Source: Burkholderiales bacterium UBA954
GTDB lineage: Bacteria > Pseudomonadota > Gammaproteobacteria > Burkholderiales > Burkholderiaceae_A
Assembly: GCA_002293155.1 (NCBI GenBank)
Contig: DBCQ01000013.1
Span: forward strand, 2,955-8,959
Direction of reading: 5' to 3'
DNA length: 6,005 bases
The position numbers were made by a program, and so were the translations under genes. The notes beneath the pieces are model-generated. The model searched no databases. It had not been told where the DNA came from and was given only the letters and a program-made list of their open reading frames with translations. This document shows positions 5,711 through 6,005 of the stretch, piece after piece; position 1 is the stretch's first letter; every line of letters starts with the position of its first letter.

Positions 5711-6005
5711 CTACCCTTGCTGAGTTCCGCTGTCGGTTTTTTTTGCGGCGTAGAGGATGGCGGGATCCTTTAAGACCGGATCGACCGGATTCCAGACTAA
5801 GCCTTCCCCACCCGGGGCAGCCTGCAGGCGCAGATACATGCACGAGGCCCGACCCGTATGACAGGCAATGCCGCCTACCTGTTCGACCATCAGCAAGATG
5901 ACATCGGAATCGCAATCTAATCGAATCTCTTTTACGAGCTGACGATTGCCTGATTCCTCTCCCTTACGCCAGAGGCGATTTCGCGATCTTGAAAAATAGA
6001 CAGCC
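5711..6005 (-). CDS. hisI: Phosphoribosyl-AMP cyclohydrolase, 5' end outside the window
   Basis: The last 97 codons of hisI; the start lies beyond the right edge. The enzyme opens the adenine ring of PR-AMP in the third step of histidine biosynthesis. Visible motifs are the [15 protein letters not shown] region (residues 5-19 of the visible part), LDCDSD with D30, C31, D32 and D34, and ACHTGRASC with C48 and C55. In the family the three aspartates bind magnesium and the three cysteines bind zinc, so the active site appears complete. The position often held by His in GEESGH is Asn here. After the usual ending LKDPAILY there is a polar tail ([12 protein letters not shown]) encoded over an A8 run at 5737-5744. 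The gene ends in TAG, 39 nt before hisE. Together with hisE it suggests the end of a his operon to the right. Confidence 0.95.
   Translation of the reverse strand, partial: AVYFSRSRNRLWRKGEESGNRQLVKEIRLDCDSDVILLMVEQVGGIACHTGRASCMYLRLQAAPGGEGLVWNPVDPVLKDPAILYAAKKTDSGTQQG

Noticed and set aside
5370..5915. A long open minus-strand frame of 181 codons across the hisI-hisE junction
   Set aside because: It is out of frame with both hisI and hisE, whose motifs are clear in the other frame. Its translation shows no family signature, so it is a shadow frame.
1..6005. An undescribed defence, mobile or biosynthetic system
   Set aside because: Every stretch longer than about 130 bases is covered by a recognisable housekeeping gene. 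There are no repeats, integrases, toxins or unknown genes to support such a claim.

Overview
This window reads as a conserved housekeeping locus of a betaproteobacterium, most likely in the order Burkholderiales, with a moderate GC content by eye. The call rests on gene order (end of the histidine operon, a HIT protein, tatABC, an HtrA-type protease, then petA-petB) and on protein details such as the beta/gamma-type cytochrome b. I cannot name the genus. All genes look intact except hisI, which is cut by the right edge. I see no mobile elements, RNA genes, CRISPR arrays or pseudogenes.

Layout, from the right edge leftwards on the minus strand: the 3' part of hisI (5711-6005) and hisE (5285-5671) end the histidine pathway. 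They are followed at short spacing by a HIT/HinT-like gene (4911-5258), tatA (4651-4890), tatB (4040-4528) and tatC (3280-4047), probably one long transcription unit. TatB and tatC overlap by 8 nt. A 122-nt gap with two strong hairpins separates tatA from tatB.

On the plus strand, 2153-3283 encodes a membrane-anchored HtrA/Deg serine protease with one PDZ domain. Its 3' end overlaps that of tatC by four bases, so the two stop codons share one CTAG palindrome. Its 5' end is divergent from petA across a 74-bp intergenic region (2079-2152).

The left part is petA (Rieske protein, 1443-2078) and petB (cytochrome b, 7-1410) on the minus strand. These are the first two genes of a cytochrome bc1 operon, whose petC (cytochrome c1) should begin just beyond the left edge.

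The genes connect functionally. PetA carries a twin-arginine motif and is expected to be a client of the TatABC translocon encoded about 1.2 kb away, and the Deg protease probably works in the same envelope compartment. The histidine genes appear to be unrelated neighbours in function.

I did not find a credible undescribed system. The points worth a second look are the PVWY quinol-oxidation motif and b6-like heme-ligand spacing in cytochrome b, the tatA-tatB hairpins, the nested CTAG stops, and an open reading frame running from hisI into hisE that is interrupted by a single TAG.
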